Shown: positions 35,045 through 45,926, counted from the first letter of the stretch. The stretch: DNA of 64,000 nucleotides from Methylotenera sp. (GCA_030652995.1 JAUSAG010000040.1:1-64000), one strand, 5' to 3'. Made by a program: numbers and translations. The notes: generated by a model not told the origin, from the letters alone.

Positions 35045-37396
35045 GTGTACGACACCCTATCAAAGGGCATTCATGGCCCATTTCATCAGCTACGCGTAGA
35101 TGCTGAGACTCGCGCTCCAAAAAAGCTGACAACTGCAACAGTTGACACTGAAAAAGACGAGCTTCTGTATGAACTGGAAGTTCACCAACTTGAGCTGGAA
35201 ATGCAGAATAATGAGCTACAGCTCGCTCATTATGCCCTAGAAGAATCTCGCAACGTCTATCTTAATCTGTTTGAGTTTGCGCCTATTGGTTACCTAACGA
35301 TCAATGCTAAGGGGCTAATTACTGAGGCTAATTTACCTGCTGCATCATTACTGGACGTTTCACGTAAAAAGTTGTTGTTAAGTCCATTTGTTAACTACAT
35401 GTCATCGGCAAGGGTTAACCATACTTATTTGACAATGTTTCGTTTGAACAAACCGAATGAGCGGCAAAACTACGACATAGAAATCAAACGTACAAATGGC
35501 ACATTACTCAATGTGGAAGTGCATGCGGTACAGATGGAGTCAAAAGATGGAAATCTAACATGGCATGTTGCACTGTTAGATTTTACTGAGAAAAAAAAGG
35601 CGCAAGATGCACTCCTAGCAGAGAAAGAAAACCGTGAAGCTGAACTAGTCATTGCCAATAAAGAGCTGGTCTTTCAAAACAGTGAGAAAGAAAATCGTGC
35701 CGCTGAACTAGTCATTGCAAATAAAGAGCTTAGCATCGCCGCCATAGCCTTTGAATCTCAAGAAGGCATGGCAGTCACCAATGCAAATAACGTCATACTT
35801 CGTGTCAATCACGCCTTCACTAAAATTACGGGCTATAGTGCAGAAGAAGCCATCGGGCAGACACCACGATTACTTAGTTCAGGTAGGCAAGACGAAGCCT
35901 TCTACATATCCATGTGGCAATGCATCAACAGCACTGGAGCATGGGAAGGTGAAATCTGGAATCGCCATAAGAGTGGTAAAGTTTATCCAGAACACCTCAC
36001 TATTACGGCAGTTACAGATACTAACGATATCGTTACTAATTACGTAGCAACGCTTACCGACATCACTATGCACAAAGCGGCTTCAGATGAAATTAATAAT
36101 TTAGCTTTTTACGACACGCTGACTCAGTTACCTAACCGCCGCCTATTGCTAGACAGGCTTAATCAAGGACTAGCAGTTAGCGTACGGAGTGGTCAGCGTG
36201 GTGCGCTACTTTTTCTTGACTTAGACCACTTCAAAATCCTGAATGACACCCTCGGGCATGGTGTGGGTGACTTACTATTACAACAAGTGGCGACTCGCTT
36301 AACTGCCTGTGTAAGAGAGGGCGACACTGTAGCTCGCTTAGGCGGTGATGAGTTTGTTGTGTTATTAGTAGGCTTAAGCGAACAAGGTATTGAAGCCGCG
36401 GCTCAAACCAAAAACGTTGCTGAAAAAATCCTTACCTCACTCACTCAATCCTATCAGCTCAACACGCACACCTATCGTAGCACACCCAGCATCGGCGCCA
36501 CATTATTCAAAGGACAAGAACAAGCGACAGATGAATTGTTAAAGCAGGCCGATATTGCCATGTATCAATCCAAATCAGAAGGACGCAACACCCTGCGTTT
36601 CTTTGACCCAATGATGCAAGAAGTCATTACGGCACGTGCCGACATAGAAAATGAACTACGCACAGCGATTAACCAGCATCAATTCCAGTTGTATTACCAA
36701 ATACAAGTAGGTAATACGGGGCAAGCATTCGGGGCTGAGGCTTTAATTCGCTGGAAACATCCAGAGCGTGGCATGATTTTGCCATCTAATTTCATTCCTT
36801 TAGCCGAAGAAACGGGATTGATTTTACCTATTGGGCAATGGGTTCTAGAGGCTGCCTGCGCTCAAATTAAAACATGGCAACAAAATCCTCTAACCCAAGA
36901 CCTTGTGCTCGCTGTCAATGTAAGTGCAAAGCAATTTCATCAAGTGGACTTTGTGGAACAAGTCAAAGCCGCTCTGCTACAACATGAGACTAACCCTGCA
37001 CGACTTAAGCTAGAACTGACCGAAAGTATGCTGGTGAATAACATCAACGACATCATCACTAAAATAAACATGCTAAGCGAAATAGGTATTCTTTTCTCAT
37101 TAGATGACTTTGGTACGGGTTATTCCTCATTGCAATATTTAAAGAAATTACCGCATAATCAATTAAAGATAGACCAATCATTTGTGCGTGATATCGTGAC
37201 GGATGCCAGCGACAGAGTAATTGTAAGCACTATCATCACCATGGCGCATAGCTTGGGCATCAACGTGATTGCGGAAGGTGTAGAAACGGCAGAGCAAAGG
37301 CAATACCTATTAAATGAAGGCTGTACAAATTATCAAGGGTATTTGTTTAGCAAACCAGTGTCGATTGATGAATTTGAGGCTTTGCTGAGGATTTGA
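35045..37396 (+). CDS. PAS-PAS-GGDEF-EAL cyclic-di-GMP signalling protein
   Basis: A 783-residue cytoplasmic protein. Two PAS domains (about 72-185 and 225-345) precede GGDEF (about 350-510) and EAL (about 520-780) domains. GGDEF is intact (RLGGDEFVVLL), with an inhibitory-site RxxD (REGD) five residues before it. The EAL motif is GAEALIRWKH, and DDFGTGYSS and ENELR-type residues remain, so both synthesis and breakdown are possible. A repeated stretch (ENREAELVIANKEL / ENRAAELVIANKEL) links the PAS domains. It starts at GTG. The 3' end carries a 19-bp tandem duplication that alters the last residues. Confidence 0.92.
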   Translation: MYDTLSKGIHGPFHQLRVDAETRAPKKLTTATVDTEKDELLYELEVHQLELEMQNNELQLAHYALEESRNVYLNLFEFAPIGYLTINAKGLITEANLPAASLLDVSRKKLLLSPFVNYMSSARVNHTYLTMFRLNKPNERQNYDIEIKRTNGTLLNVEVHAVQMESKDGNLTWHVALLDFTEKKKAQDALLAEKENREAELVIANKELVFQNSEKENRAAELVIANKELSIAAIAFESQEGMAVTNANNVILRVNHAFTKITGYSAEEAIGQTPRLLSSGRQDEAFYISMWQCINSTGAWEGEIWNRHKSGKVYPEHLTITAVTDTNDIVTNYVATLTDITMHKAASDEINNLAFYDTLTQLPNRRLLLDRLNQGLAVSVRSGQRGALLFLDLDHFKILNDTLGHGVGDLLLQQVATRLTACVREGDTVARLGGDEFVVLLVGLSEQGIEAAAQTKNVAEKILTSLTQSYQLNTHTYRSTPSIGATLFKGQEQATDELLKQADIAMYQSKSEGRNTLRFFDPMMQEVITARADIENELRTAINQHQFQLYYQIQVGNTGQAFGAEALIRWKHPERGMILPSNFIPLAEETGLILPIGQWVLEAACAQIKTWQQNPLTQDLVLAVNVSAKQFHQVDFVEQVKAALLQHETNPARLKLELTESMLVNNINDIITKINMLSEIGILFSLDDFGTGYSSLQYLKKLPHNQLKIDQSFVRDIVTDASDRVIVSTIITMAHSLGINVIAEGVETAEQRQYLLNEGCTNYQGYLFSKPVSIDEFEALLRI

Positions 37397-37410
37397 GGCT
37401 TTGCTGAGGA
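37373..37410. repeat. 19-bp perfect tandem duplication
   Basis: TTTGAGGCTTTGCTGAGGA occurs twice in a row (37373-37391 and 37392-37410). It overlaps the stop codon of the GGDEF-EAL gene. Confidence 0.9.
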
Positions 37411-37654
37411 GAAGTTGATTCGTAGTCAAAGGTCTACTAATTGGATGTTGTAACCACACAATATTAGCAGGCTAAAAATGACTGGTTATGACTGAGAGCC
37501 TGCTTCGTCTTTACAAATTATTTGCAACAAAGTAGCCACTCAAAAATTAAAACTGGGAAATCAACTTAATCTAAAATTGTTTAATTCAGTTATTTTAGAT
37601 TAAATGTTATTGGTGTCGCTTTACTTTAATGGCATAAAAAAGAGTTGATTTAGA

Positions 37655-38209
37655 CTACCAGCAACCCCACGGTCTTGCATACCCGAAGCCAAAGTGAGGT
37701 CCGAATCTTGAACCATAAGCCCCGTATCCATAAGGATAAAAACCATAATAGCTTCGACAAAAAGGGTCATAAAAACGTTGCTGTTGTAATAACTGCTGAC
37801 GCTTTAGCTTTTCTAGCGCGTCGCGCTTTTCTTTCTCACGGTTATTGATTTCATCTGCAATGCTGTTTCTTAATGCAAGTTCGCGACTTGTATGCATATA
37901 ATCCAATATCTTTGGATCAACGCCCTGCTGACTTAATGCAATAGTTTGGCTAGGCGTTAAATCATATAAAGAATTACTGGTTTTTATTTTTTCAATGATT
38001 TGGTCAGCGCTGTTACCTGCTTGGCTTAATTTAACCACATCGTCCAAACTTAATGTAGCCACCGGTACGGGCATGATTCGCGCCAATTCAGCTTCAGAAA
38101 TACGATCTATTTGTGGCGGCTTCATATTTTGTTGCTGGCTTGATGTTGCGCACCCGGACAGTACCAATAAAAAACATAATCCTAACAAATAAAGGCTTTC
38201 ACGCATCAT
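37655..38209 (-). CDS. unknown lipoprotein with Gly/Tyr/Phe-rich tail
   Basis: A 184-residue lipoprotein (lipobox LSGC). The middle has two helical segments (LSLDDVVKLSQAGNSADQIIEKIK and LTPSQTIALSQQGVDPKILDYM) resembling short repeats found in surface lipoproteins. A charged helix and a Gly/Tyr/Phe-rich tail (FYPYGYGAYGSRFGPHFGFG) follow. No family is recognised. AAGGAA precedes the two adjacent ATGs. Confidence 0.7.
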   Translation of the reverse strand: MMRESLYLLGLCFLLVLSGCATSSQQQNMKPPQIDRISEAELARIMPVPVATLSLDDVVKLSQAGNSADQIIEKIKTSNSLYDLTPSQTIALSQQGVDPKILDYMHTSRELALRNSIADEINNREKEKRDALEKLKRQQLLQQQRFYDPFCRSYYGFYPYGYGAYGSRFGPHFGFGYARPWGCW

Positions 38210-38309
38210 TCAATTCCTTTTAAGATCAACCACAGCAAATGAGTATAAGGCTGCAACCTTGCTAATTCACTAAAGGCTTCAAGCACAAAATCACAGTTTC
38301 GTCATTATC

Positions 38310-38443
38310 TCCACCCTTCGACTAGCTCAGGGGACTGAGGAAATGACGAACAATGTTAGCTCTGATAAACCCAGATTTTCCATTAGGCGATTTTATATCT
38401 ACTTGAATGTTAACTTGCCAAGTCCTAATGGAAAATCCGAGTT
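38310..38443. repeat. REP-like inverted repeats between the lipoprotein gene and clpB
   Basis: 38368-38387 (AACCCAGATTTTCCATTAGG) and 38424-38443 (CCTAATGGAAAATCCGAGTT) pair with two mismatches in 20. The 13-mer AACCCAGATTTTC also occurs at 33608-33620. Just before, CCCTTCGACTAGCTCAGG resembles a dispersed repeat common in proteobacteria. Confidence 0.5.
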
Positions 38444-38495
38444 AAAGTTTAAGTCGCGCAAGTATCTTTAACCGCTTTTAAAGCACGCTATAAAA

Positions 38496-41090
38496 TCATG
38501 AGGCATTACTTTTTGAAAATACCAACTTACCCGCCTTCACATCCACTTTGATGGTATCTTTAGTTACAAAGTTCCCTGCTAAAATTTCACGCGCTAATGG
38601 GTTTTCAATCTCACTCTGTATCGCACGCTTAAGAGGGCGCGCACCATACACTGGGTCAAAGCCGGCATTGGCAATTTCTGTAATGGCAGCCTCTGTCAGC
38701 TCTAATTGCATATCCATTGCACTTAAACGTTTAGCCAAAGTCTGCAACTGAATCGCCGCAATCGATTTAATGTTAGCTTCCCCAAGCGCATGAAACACCA
38801 CCACTTCATCAATACGGTTGACAAATTCAGGTCTGAAATGCGTTTTCACCTCACCCATTACGGCTAACTTCACCACTTGGTAATCTTGGTCAGCCATACT
38901 CTGTATCATCTGACTACCTAAATTGGACGTCATGATAATCACGGTGTTTTTAAAATCGACAGTACGGCCTTGACCATCGGTCAGGCGACCATCATCCAGC
39001 ACTTGTAGCAGCACATTAAACACATCAGGGTGCGCTTTTTCCACTTCATCCAGCAAGATCACGCTGTAAGGCTTGCGGCGCACCGCTTCCGTCAGCGTAC
39101 CGCCTTCTTCATAACCCACATAGCCAGGAGGCGCGCCTATCATACGTGCTACTGAGTGCTTCTCCATAAATTCACTCATGTCGATACGAATCAAGTGATC
39201 TTCAGAATCAAATAAAAAGTTAGCTAATGATTTACATAGTTCGGTTTTACCCACGCCGGTTGGCCCTAGGAATAGAAAGCTACCATAAGGGCGACCAGGA
39301 TCACCTAAACCTGAGCGCGAACGCCGAATCGCATCCGACACCAAGCGCACAGCTTCATCTTGCCCGACCACGCGCTCATGCAATTTAGCCTCCATGGTTA
39401 GCAGTTTTTCACGTTCACCCGTCATCATTTTGCTCACAGGAATGCCCGTGGCACGGCTCACCACTTCAGCAATTTCATCTGCGCCTACTTCAGTACGCAA
39501 CATCTTATTTTTAGATACTGTAGCGGTTTCTTCAGAGCTGGCCGCTTGCTTCAACTGTGTCTCAAGTTGCGGTAGTTTGCCATATTGCAGCTCCGAGACT
39601 TTCTGCCACTCGCCTTTACGCGTGGCTTCTTCCATCTCAAATTTAACTTTCTCTATCGCTTCTTTAATGTGTGCAGAGCCTTGCACTTGCGCTTTTTCAG
39701 CTTTCCAAATTTCTTCCAGATCAGCGTATTCTTTTTCAAGCTTGATAATCTCCTCTTCAATCAGCTCAAAACGTTTTCTACTGCCTTCGTCTTTTTCGCG
39801 GCGTACCGCTTCACGCTCAATTTTTAGCTGAATTAAACGGCGTTCTAATTTATCCATCACCTCAGGTTTAGAGTCAATTTCCATCTTGATACGGCTTGCC
39901 GCTTCATCGATCAAATCAATCGCTTTATCTGGTAAAAAACGGTCAGTAATATAACGATGTGAAAGCTCTGCCGCTGCCACAATGGCAGGGTCGGTAATCT
40001 CCACGCCGTGATGCAACTCATATTTTTCTTGCAACCCGCGCAAAATAGCAATAGTCGCCTCCACCGTTGGCTCATCGACCAACACTTTTTGAAAGCGGCG
40101 CTCTAATGCTGCATCTTTTTCAATATATTTTCGGTATTCATCTAAAGTGGTTGCACCCACACAATGCAACTCACCACGCGCCAAAGCAGGTTTAAGCATG
40201 TTGCCGGCATCCATCGCACCTTCGGCTTTACCTGCGCCCACCATGGTATGAATTTCATCAATAAACACGATAGTTTGACCTTCATCCTGCGCCAATTCTT
40301 TTAACACAGATTTTAGCCGCTCTTCAAAATCACCACGATATTTAGCACCTGCAAGCAAAGCCGCCATATCCAAAGACAACACCTTTTTACCTTTGAGTGA
40401 ATCTGGCACTTCGCCGTTAACAATACGTTGCGCCAATCCTTCTACAATCGCGGTTTTACCCACGCCAGGTTCACCAATCAATACCGGGTTATTTTTAGTA
40501 CGGCGTCCTAGTATTTGAATAGCGCGGCGAATCTCATCATCACGCCCGATCACCGGGTCTAACTTGCCTAATCTGGCGCGTTCAGTTAAATCAACCGTGT
40601 ACTTTTTGAGCGCCTCACGATTAGATTCAGCATCAGATTCATTCACCTGCTCACCGCCACGCACGGCATCAACCGCCTGCTCCAAAGCCGTTTTAGATAA
40701 ACCATGCGTCTTGAGCAATTTACCTGTCGGACCTTTATCGTCGGCCAAGGCCAACAAAAACATCTCGCTGGCAATAAACCCATCACCACGCTTTAACGCT
40801 AGCTTATCTGTCACGTTAAGCAGGTTGTTAAGGTCACGCGACAGCGAAACCTCGCCAGAACCAGCCGATGATTTTGGTAACTGTTCAATCGCATGCGTTA
40901 GTCCGGTTTTAAGTGGCGCTAAATGCACACCGGCATGCGCCAATAACGAGCTGGTTCCACCATCATCCTGATTGAGCAACGCTGACAATAAATGCAAAGC
41001 CTCTATCGTGGGGCAATCGCTCGCCACTGCCAGACTTTGTGCATCATTGAGTGCTTGTTGAAATTTAGTCGTTAATTTATCAAAGCGCAT
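38496..41090 (-). CDS. clpB: ATP-dependent disaggregase ClpB
   Basis: An 864-residue Hsp100 chaperone with an N-terminal Clp repeat domain, first AAA+ module ([19 protein letters not shown]), a long coiled-coil middle domain (about 400-530), and a second AAA+ module ([18 protein letters not shown]). It resolves protein aggregates with DnaK. Length is normal. A sigma-32 promoter precedes it. Confidence 0.97.
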   Translation of the reverse strand: MRFDKLTTKFQQALNDAQSLAVASDCPTIEALHLLSALLNQDDGGTSSLLAHAGVHLAPLKTGLTHAIEQLPKSSAGSGEVSLSRDLNNLLNVTDKLALKRGDGFIASEMFLLALADDKGPTGKLLKTHGLSKTALEQAVDAVRGGEQVNESDAESNREALKKYTVDLTERARLGKLDPVIGRDDEIRRAIQILGRRTKNNPVLIGEPGVGKTAIVEGLAQRIVNGEVPDSLKGKKVLSLDMAALLAGAKYRGDFEERLKSVLKELAQDEGQTIVFIDEIHTMVGAGKAEGAMDAGNMLKPALARGELHCVGATTLDEYRKYIEKDAALERRFQKVLVDEPTVEATIAILRGLQEKYELHHGVEITDPAIVAAAELSHRYITDRFLPDKAIDLIDEAASRIKMEIDSKPEVMDKLERRLIQLKIEREAVRREKDEGSRKRFELIEEEIIKLEKEYADLEEIWKAEKAQVQGSAHIKEAIEKVKFEMEEATRKGEWQKVSELQYGKLPQLETQLKQAASSEETATVSKNKMLRTEVGADEIAEVVSRATGIPVSKMMTGEREKLLTMEAKLHERVVGQDEAVRLVSDAIRRSRSGLGDPGRPYGSFLFLGPTGVGKTELCKSLANFLFDSEDHLIRIDMSEFMEKHSVARMIGAPPGYVGYEEGGTLTEAVRRKPYSVILLDEVEKAHPDVFNVLLQVLDDGRLTDGQGRTVDFKNTVIIMTSNLGSQMIQSMADQDYQVVKLAVMGEVKTHFRPEFVNRIDEVVVFHALGEANIKSIAAIQLQTLAKRLSAMDMQLELTEAAITEIANAGFDPVYGARPLKRAIQSEIENPLAREILAGNFVTKDTIKVDVKAGKLVFSKSNAS

Positions 41091-41127
41091 GTTTCACTCC
41101 TGTGTAAATAAGGTTAACCTAAAAGTT

Positions 41128-41155
41128 AGATGGGGCTTAATCCCTGTTTTTCAAT
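41128..41155 (-). promoter_or_regulatory. sigma-32 heat-shock promoter of clpB
   Basis: On the minus strand ATTGAAA (41149-41155), a 13-base spacer and CCCCATCT (41128-41135) match the RpoH consensus CTTGAAA-N11-15-CCCCATNT. It sits 38 bases before the clpB ATG. Confidence 0.8.
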
Positions 41156-41242
41156 ATATAATTACACTTCATAAATCGTATTAAAAGCCTCTTTCCTAGA
41201 TTTGGCCGCCCCCATCATCAACACCTTGCATGGAGAAAGTTT

Positions 41243-43600
41243 TTGCTAACCAACACCCTCATTGATGAAGATATTTCACCAAACCCAGCCTGGTCCATTT
41301 TAGATACTGAAGATCAATGGGAAGCGTTTAGCCAGCCATTTGAGCATGACGCCTCAAAATTACTAGTGCAATCCAACTTATTACTAGATGGCCTGCGTTG
41401 CGCTGCTTGTTCCGGCATTATTGAGCAAGGTTTGCAGTCGTCTCCCGGTGTAGTCAGTGCGCGCGTGAGTATGTCTAAAAGACGTGCAGTTGTAGTGTGG
41501 TCACCTGCAATCACGTTGCCCTCAAAAATCCTCGCTACAATTCAATCCTTGGGTTATAGCGCCAGCCCGGCATCGATGCTGATAAGCGACCAGGAATCGC
41601 TCAAAAAACAACGCGCCGCATTTTGGCGTTGGATGGTCGCAGGTTTCTGCATGATGCAAGTAATGATGTATGCAAGCCCGACGTACTTTACAGAACCAGG
41701 TGAAATTTCACCTGATATTCTGTATTTACTTAATTGGGCATCTTGGCTATTGAGCCTGCCTGTGTTGTTATTTTCCAGCAACACTTTTTTTAGCAATGCC
41801 TTTCGTGATTTAAAACAACAACAAATTAGCATGGATTTGCCAGTCGCACTGGGCATCATCATCATATTTATTGTGAGCTCAGCCGCAACTTTTGAACCTA
41901 ACAGTTGGTGGGGGCATACTGTCTATTTTGATTCACTGACCATGTTTGTATTCTTTTTACTGTCGGCCCGTTTAATTGAAGTCAAACTGCATCGCAAAAC
42001 CTTAGGTGCACTAGAGAATCTGGTCAGCCGCATCCCAGAAAACACTGAGCGTGAAAATGCAGATGGTACTTTTACGCGCGTACTTAATTCGCAGCTTAAA
42101 ATTGGTGACACAGTTCGCGTCAACATTGGCGAGGCCTTTCCTGCCGATGGCACACTGATTTCCGGTAGCACCAGCGTTGATGAATCGCTACTCACAGGAG
42201 AATCAACCCCCATTACAAAAAACCTGCACGACAACGTAATTGCTGGTAGCTATAACCTGCGGCAATCGGTGACGATGACGCTTGAAACTATTGGGGAATC
42301 TACTAAATACGGCCAAATTGTCAATCTGATTAACCAAGCTGCCATTGAAAAACCTAGGCTGTCGCAATTGGCAGATCGTGTTGCGCGACCATTTTTACTG
42401 TTTGTGATATTGAGCGCAGCGCTGGCTGCTGCATTGTTGTGGGAAGTCGATCGTGGGCGCGCGCTAATGACAGCCGCTGCCGTGCTTATCGTCACCTGCC
42501 CATGTGCGCTGGCTTTAGCCACCCCCGCCGCCATGCTGTCTAGTGCCAGCGCCTTTGTTAAGCGCGGCATTTTAATCAAACGATTACAAGCCATTGAAAA
42601 CATTGCTAATATAGACACTGTCATTTTTGATAAGACCGGCACGCTAACTGACGACCACATTCAAATTAAGGCGATTCAACACAAAGAAGGTCTATCAGAA
42701 CCAATGGCACTAGCATTGGCCGGTGCAATTGCCAAACACTCTTTACACCCTATTTCACGTGCATTATTCAACGCCAGTAAAAACAATCCGCAACTGGCTA
42801 TTGAACTGGACAACATTCAAGAAGTGGTCGGGGCTGGGATTCGCGCCTCTATTAAAAACTTAACGACCAATGCCCTACTCAACGACCCCAACCCAGTTAA
42901 TGGAGAGTTGAAATTAGGCGCGGCACAATTTTGTGGTGCTATTGAAATAAATCAGCATAATCAGCAAGTATTTTTAGCCGATGCCAATGGCTGGTTAGCC
43001 ACATTCACACTACAAGAAGCTATTAAACAGCAAGCCGCACTCACCATACAATTGCTAAAAAAAGCCAACCTCGATATTGAACTTTTATCAGGGGATAAAT
43101 CTGACGCTGTTGAAAATACCGCAAAAGAAATTGGCATTTCACACTATCAATCAGCCTGTAGCCCACATGACAAACTGTTACGCTTGCAAACACTCAAAGC
43201 GCAACACAAAAAAGTGCTAATGGTGGGAGATGGCCTTAATGATGGTCCAATTTTAGCCAGTGCGCATGTTTCAATCGCCATGGGTAAAGGGGTGCCATTA
43301 ACGCAGGCCCATGCTGATTATGTTTTTCTAAATGGTGACATTAGTCAGATTCCATACCTGATTCACCACGCACAACACACCATGCAAATCATTAAACAAA
43401 ATATTGCATGGGCGATTGCTTACAACCTTATCAGCATCCCTCTCGCGTTTTCCGGTGTGTTATCTGCTTGGTTAGCGGGGCTAGGCATGGCGGTCAGCTC
43501 ACTGATTGTGGTCGCAAACGCCTTGCGCTTAACCAAATTTTCAACCAGTATGACGACAACGCCCAGCGCAACAACTAAAGACCTATCCCCAACGGTCTAA
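41243..43600 (+). CDS. ccoI: CcoI, copper-exporting P-type ATPase for cbb3 oxidase assembly
   Basis: A 785-residue P1B-type ATPase supplying copper for cytochrome oxidase assembly. It has a short N-terminal heavy-metal domain (GLRCAACSG), the membrane CPC motif (TCPCALALATPAA), the phosphorylation motif DKTGTLT and the hinge VGDGLNDGP. It starts at TTG 41243, which has GGAG seven bases upstream; the nearby ATG is out of frame. ccoS follows by 15 bases. Confidence 0.9.
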   Translation: MLTNTLIDEDISPNPAWSILDTEDQWEAFSQPFEHDASKLLVQSNLLLDGLRCAACSGIIEQGLQSSPGVVSARVSMSKRRAVVVWSPAITLPSKILATIQSLGYSASPASMLISDQESLKKQRAAFWRWMVAGFCMMQVMMYASPTYFTEPGEISPDILYLLNWASWLLSLPVLLFSSNTFFSNAFRDLKQQQISMDLPVALGIIIIFIVSSAATFEPNSWWGHTVYFDSLTMFVFFLLSARLIEVKLHRKTLGALENLVSRIPENTERENADGTFTRVLNSQLKIGDTVRVNIGEAFPADGTLISGSTSVDESLLTGESTPITKNLHDNVIAGSYNLRQSVTMTLETIGESTKYGQIVNLINQAAIEKPRLSQLADRVARPFLLFVILSAALAAALLWEVDRGRALMTAAAVLIVTCPCALALATPAAMLSSASAFVKRGILIKRLQAIENIANIDTVIFDKTGTLTDDHIQIKAIQHKEGLSEPMALALAGAIAKHSLHPISRALFNASKNNPQLAIELDNIQEVVGAGIRASIKNLTTNALLNDPNPVNGELKLGAAQFCGAIEINQHNQQVFLADANGWLATFTLQEAIKQQAALTIQLLKKANLDIELLSGDKSDAVENTAKEIGISHYQSACSPHDKLLRLQTLKAQHKKVLMVGDGLNDGPILASAHVSIAMGKGVPLTQAHADYVFLNGDISQIPYLIHHAQHTMQIIKQNIAWAIAYNLISIPLAFSGVLSAWLAGLGMAVSSLIVVANALRLTKFSTSMTTTPSATTKDLSPTV

Positions 43601-43615
43601 GCGAAAGGATTTATC

Positions 43616-43753
43616 ATGGACATACTATTTATACTCATTCCACTCTCCGTCGTGATGGCACTTATCGTGCTCGGTGGTCTTTGGTGGGCAGTTTATCGCG
43701 GTCAATTTGAAGACATTGAAGATGAAGGTAAGCGCATTTTAGAAGACGATTAA
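43616..43753 (+). CDS. ccoS: CcoS, cbb3 oxidase assembly protein
   Basis: A 45-residue membrane peptide with one segment (LFILIPLSVVMALIVLGGLWWAV) and an acidic tail (QFEDIEDEGKRILEDD), the hallmark of CcoS. It follows ccoI, its usual partner. AAAGGA precedes the ATG. CcoS is needed for cofactor insertion into cbb3 oxidase. Confidence 0.93.
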   Translation: MDILFILIPLSVVMALIVLGGLWWAVYRGQFEDIEDEGKRILEDD

Positions 43754-44216
43754 ATTTATCCTGCACTCTCAATTAAGCACTCAATCCATTTTATGAAATA
43801 CACCCCGTGTAACCAAGCTTGACGTTACTTATGGAGCGTCATTACAAATCAACTTAAAGCTTGCTAATCCAGTGGGCATGTTAACAGCGACGCACTTGTC
43901 AACATCAGCGGTCATCTAAAATGACGGCCACGCCACGTCTGGAGCAGACGGATAGCCTACCCCTAACTCAGCCTTAACCGACCCCACCAACAGGAATGCC
44001 TGAAGTCGATGCAAATAAAGGCTATGACTGTTGCTATTCAATATCAAAAATCACAATTTTGCCTTACCAAATGTAACCATAAATTTCAAAATTGTTACAA
44101 CAATGTAACTTTATGCTTGAATCAATAATTACTTTGTGTTACTTTTTGATCTGCGTCAAAGTGTCACACCAAAAAAAGTAATAGGCAGGTCAACCGTATT
44201 AAATTGCGAGTGATAT
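43754..44216. other. 463-base intergenic region before the cox operon
   Basis: No gene was seen. It contains a GGTCAT-CTAAA-ATGAC hairpin near 43912 and, close to the right end, an FNR-like box (separate entry). It presumably holds the promoter of the cox operon. Confidence 0.5.
44146..44159. promoter_or_regulatory. FNR/ANR-like box
   Basis: TTGATCTGCGTCAA matches the consensus TTGAT-N4-ATCAA with one mismatch. It is 58 bases before the first gene of the aa3 operon, where it could repress that operon when oxygen is low. Confidence 0.45.
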
Positions 44217-44681
44217 ATGGCACTCTATACTTTAGGCTACAAAACGATCGCTAAGCCAAGCAACTCCCTGCCAATTAAAGGATTTGTATGGCTTTTTACC
44301 AGCATCGTCTTGATTTTGGCAGTTATTGCCATCGGCATGTCGCAGATTGGTGCTTGGTTTGTATTACCTTTTGCCGGGCTTGAGGTATTGGCGTTTGCAG
44401 TTGCGTTTTACCATGTACATGTTCACTACAATGACTACGAAAGTATTTCATTAGAAGGTGACAATGTTGTTATTGAAAAACATTTTAATAAAAGTATAGA
44501 TAGAGTTACCTTTCAACGCTACTGGGTCAAAGTAACGTTGCGTAACACGCAAGATGGATCAGTCGGCCTGTTTATAGGTTCACATGGCAAGCAAGTGGAA
44601 TTTGGCAAACGTTTTATGGATGATATGCAACGCATTGAACTCGCAAAACAACTCAAGGTACAGTTAGCTAAGTTTGAATAA
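44217..44681 (+). CDS. DUF2244 membrane protein
   Basis: A 154-residue protein with two membrane segments (about 20-63) and a C-terminal soluble domain (VVIEKHFNKSIDRVTFQRYWVKVTL). DUF2244 proteins are often encoded beside cytochrome oxidase genes; their function is unknown. Here it heads the coxBA-ctaG-coxC operon. Confidence 0.82.
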   Translation: MALYTLGYKTIAKPSNSLPIKGFVWLFTSIVLILAVIAIGMSQIGAWFVLPFAGLEVLAFAVAFYHVHVHYNDYESISLEGDNVVIEKHFNKSIDRVTFQRYWVKVTLRNTQDGSVGLFIGSHGKQVEFGKRFMDDMQRIELAKQLKVQLAKFE

Positions 44682-44727
44682 TTTGGCTAATAATTAACTT
44701 GGTTTTAATTATTAATTTGGAGCGTGT

Positions 44728-45900
44728 ATGTTAATGCAAGGACTTAAAAAAATTGGCGCTATCTTGCTTTTATCAATGGTAAGTGTGGCTGCATATGCTG
44801 ATTACAGCTGGAACTTTCCTGAACCAGTAACGCCGATGGCCTTAGACACGCTACACGTCCATAATAAATTTATGCTGATTACGATGGCGATTTTTGTCGT
44901 CGTGCTTGCCATCATGATTTACTCTATTTTTGCACATCGAAAAAGCAAAGGTTTTAAACCTGTAACTGATAAAGCCCCATCTACTGCAATAGAAATTTTC
45001 TGGACCTTGATTCCATTTGCCATCCTGCTGTTGATTGACTTCGTAATTATGGGCATTCCTGCCTACCGCAGCATCATTATGATGGAAGACACGCGTAACG
45101 GCTCTGAAATGGTGATCAAAGTTACTGGTTCACAATGGCGCTGGCAGTACGAATACATGAGCGGTGATGCAGAAGGCATTAAGTTTGTCAGTAATTTAAC
45201 AACCAATACTAAGCAAATGTATAACGAAGAAGAAAAAAGCCAAAACTACCTATTAGAGGTAGATAACCCATTGGTATTACCAGTAGATACTAAAGTACGC
45301 GTGCTAATGACAGCCACAGATGTATTGCACAACTGGTGGGTACCGCAGTTTGGCGCCTCACGCTTAGCTGTACCAGGCTTTATCCGTGAAACATGGGTAC
45401 AGGTGACAAAGCCTGGTATTTACCGCGGGCAGTGTAAAGAGCTTTGCGGCAAAGGTCATGGCTACATGCCTGTGGTTGTTCATGCCGTCTCTAAAGAAGA
45501 ATACAAAACATGGGTGCTTGCAAAAAAAGACGAAGCTGCTCAAGCTGACGCTGGCGCTGACCAAGAATGGACAAAAGAAGACCTGATGGCTAAAGGTAAA
45601 GAAGTTTATGAGAAAAACTGTGCAGTTTGTCACCAAGTGACAGGCGCTGGCTTACCTCCGGCATTCCCAGCCTTGACTGGCGGCAAAATTACCACTGCAC
45701 CAATTTTCGGTGCAGATGGTAAATATTTACCTGATAGCCATTTGGATCGCATTCTCAATGGTAAAAACATAATGCCTGCGTGGAAAGCCTTATTAAATGA
45801 TACTGAAATCGCCGCTGTTACCAGTTATGAGCGCAATGCACTAGGCAATAGCGTGGGCGATCTGGTACAACCCTCACAAGTAAAAGCTGCACGTCAATAG
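44728..45900 (+). CDS. coxB: cytochrome c oxidase subunit II with fused haem c domain
   Basis: A 390-residue subunit: signal peptide, two membrane helices, the CuA domain with CKELCGKGHGYM, and an extra C-terminal cytochrome c domain (CAVCH) with LNGKNIMPAW, as in caa3-type oxidases. It accepts electrons from cytochrome c. GGAG lies six bases before the ATG. Confidence 0.96.
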   Translation: MLMQGLKKIGAILLLSMVSVAAYADYSWNFPEPVTPMALDTLHVHNKFMLITMAIFVVVLAIMIYSIFAHRKSKGFKPVTDKAPSTAIEIFWTLIPFAILLLIDFVIMGIPAYRSIIMMEDTRNGSEMVIKVTGSQWRWQYEYMSGDAEGIKFVSNLTTNTKQMYNEEEKSQNYLLEVDNPLVLPVDTKVRVLMTATDVLHNWWVPQFGASRLAVPGFIRETWVQVTKPGIYRGQCKELCGKGHGYMPVVVHAVSKEEYKTWVLAKKDEAAQADAGADQEWTKEDLMAKGKEVYEKNCAVCHQVTGAGLPPAFPALTGGKITTAPIFGADGKYLPDSHLDRILNGKNIMPAWKALLNDTEIAAVTSYERNALGNSVGDLVQPSQVKAARQ

Positions 45901-45926
45901 TTAAAGTTTAGGCACAGGAGATAGTA

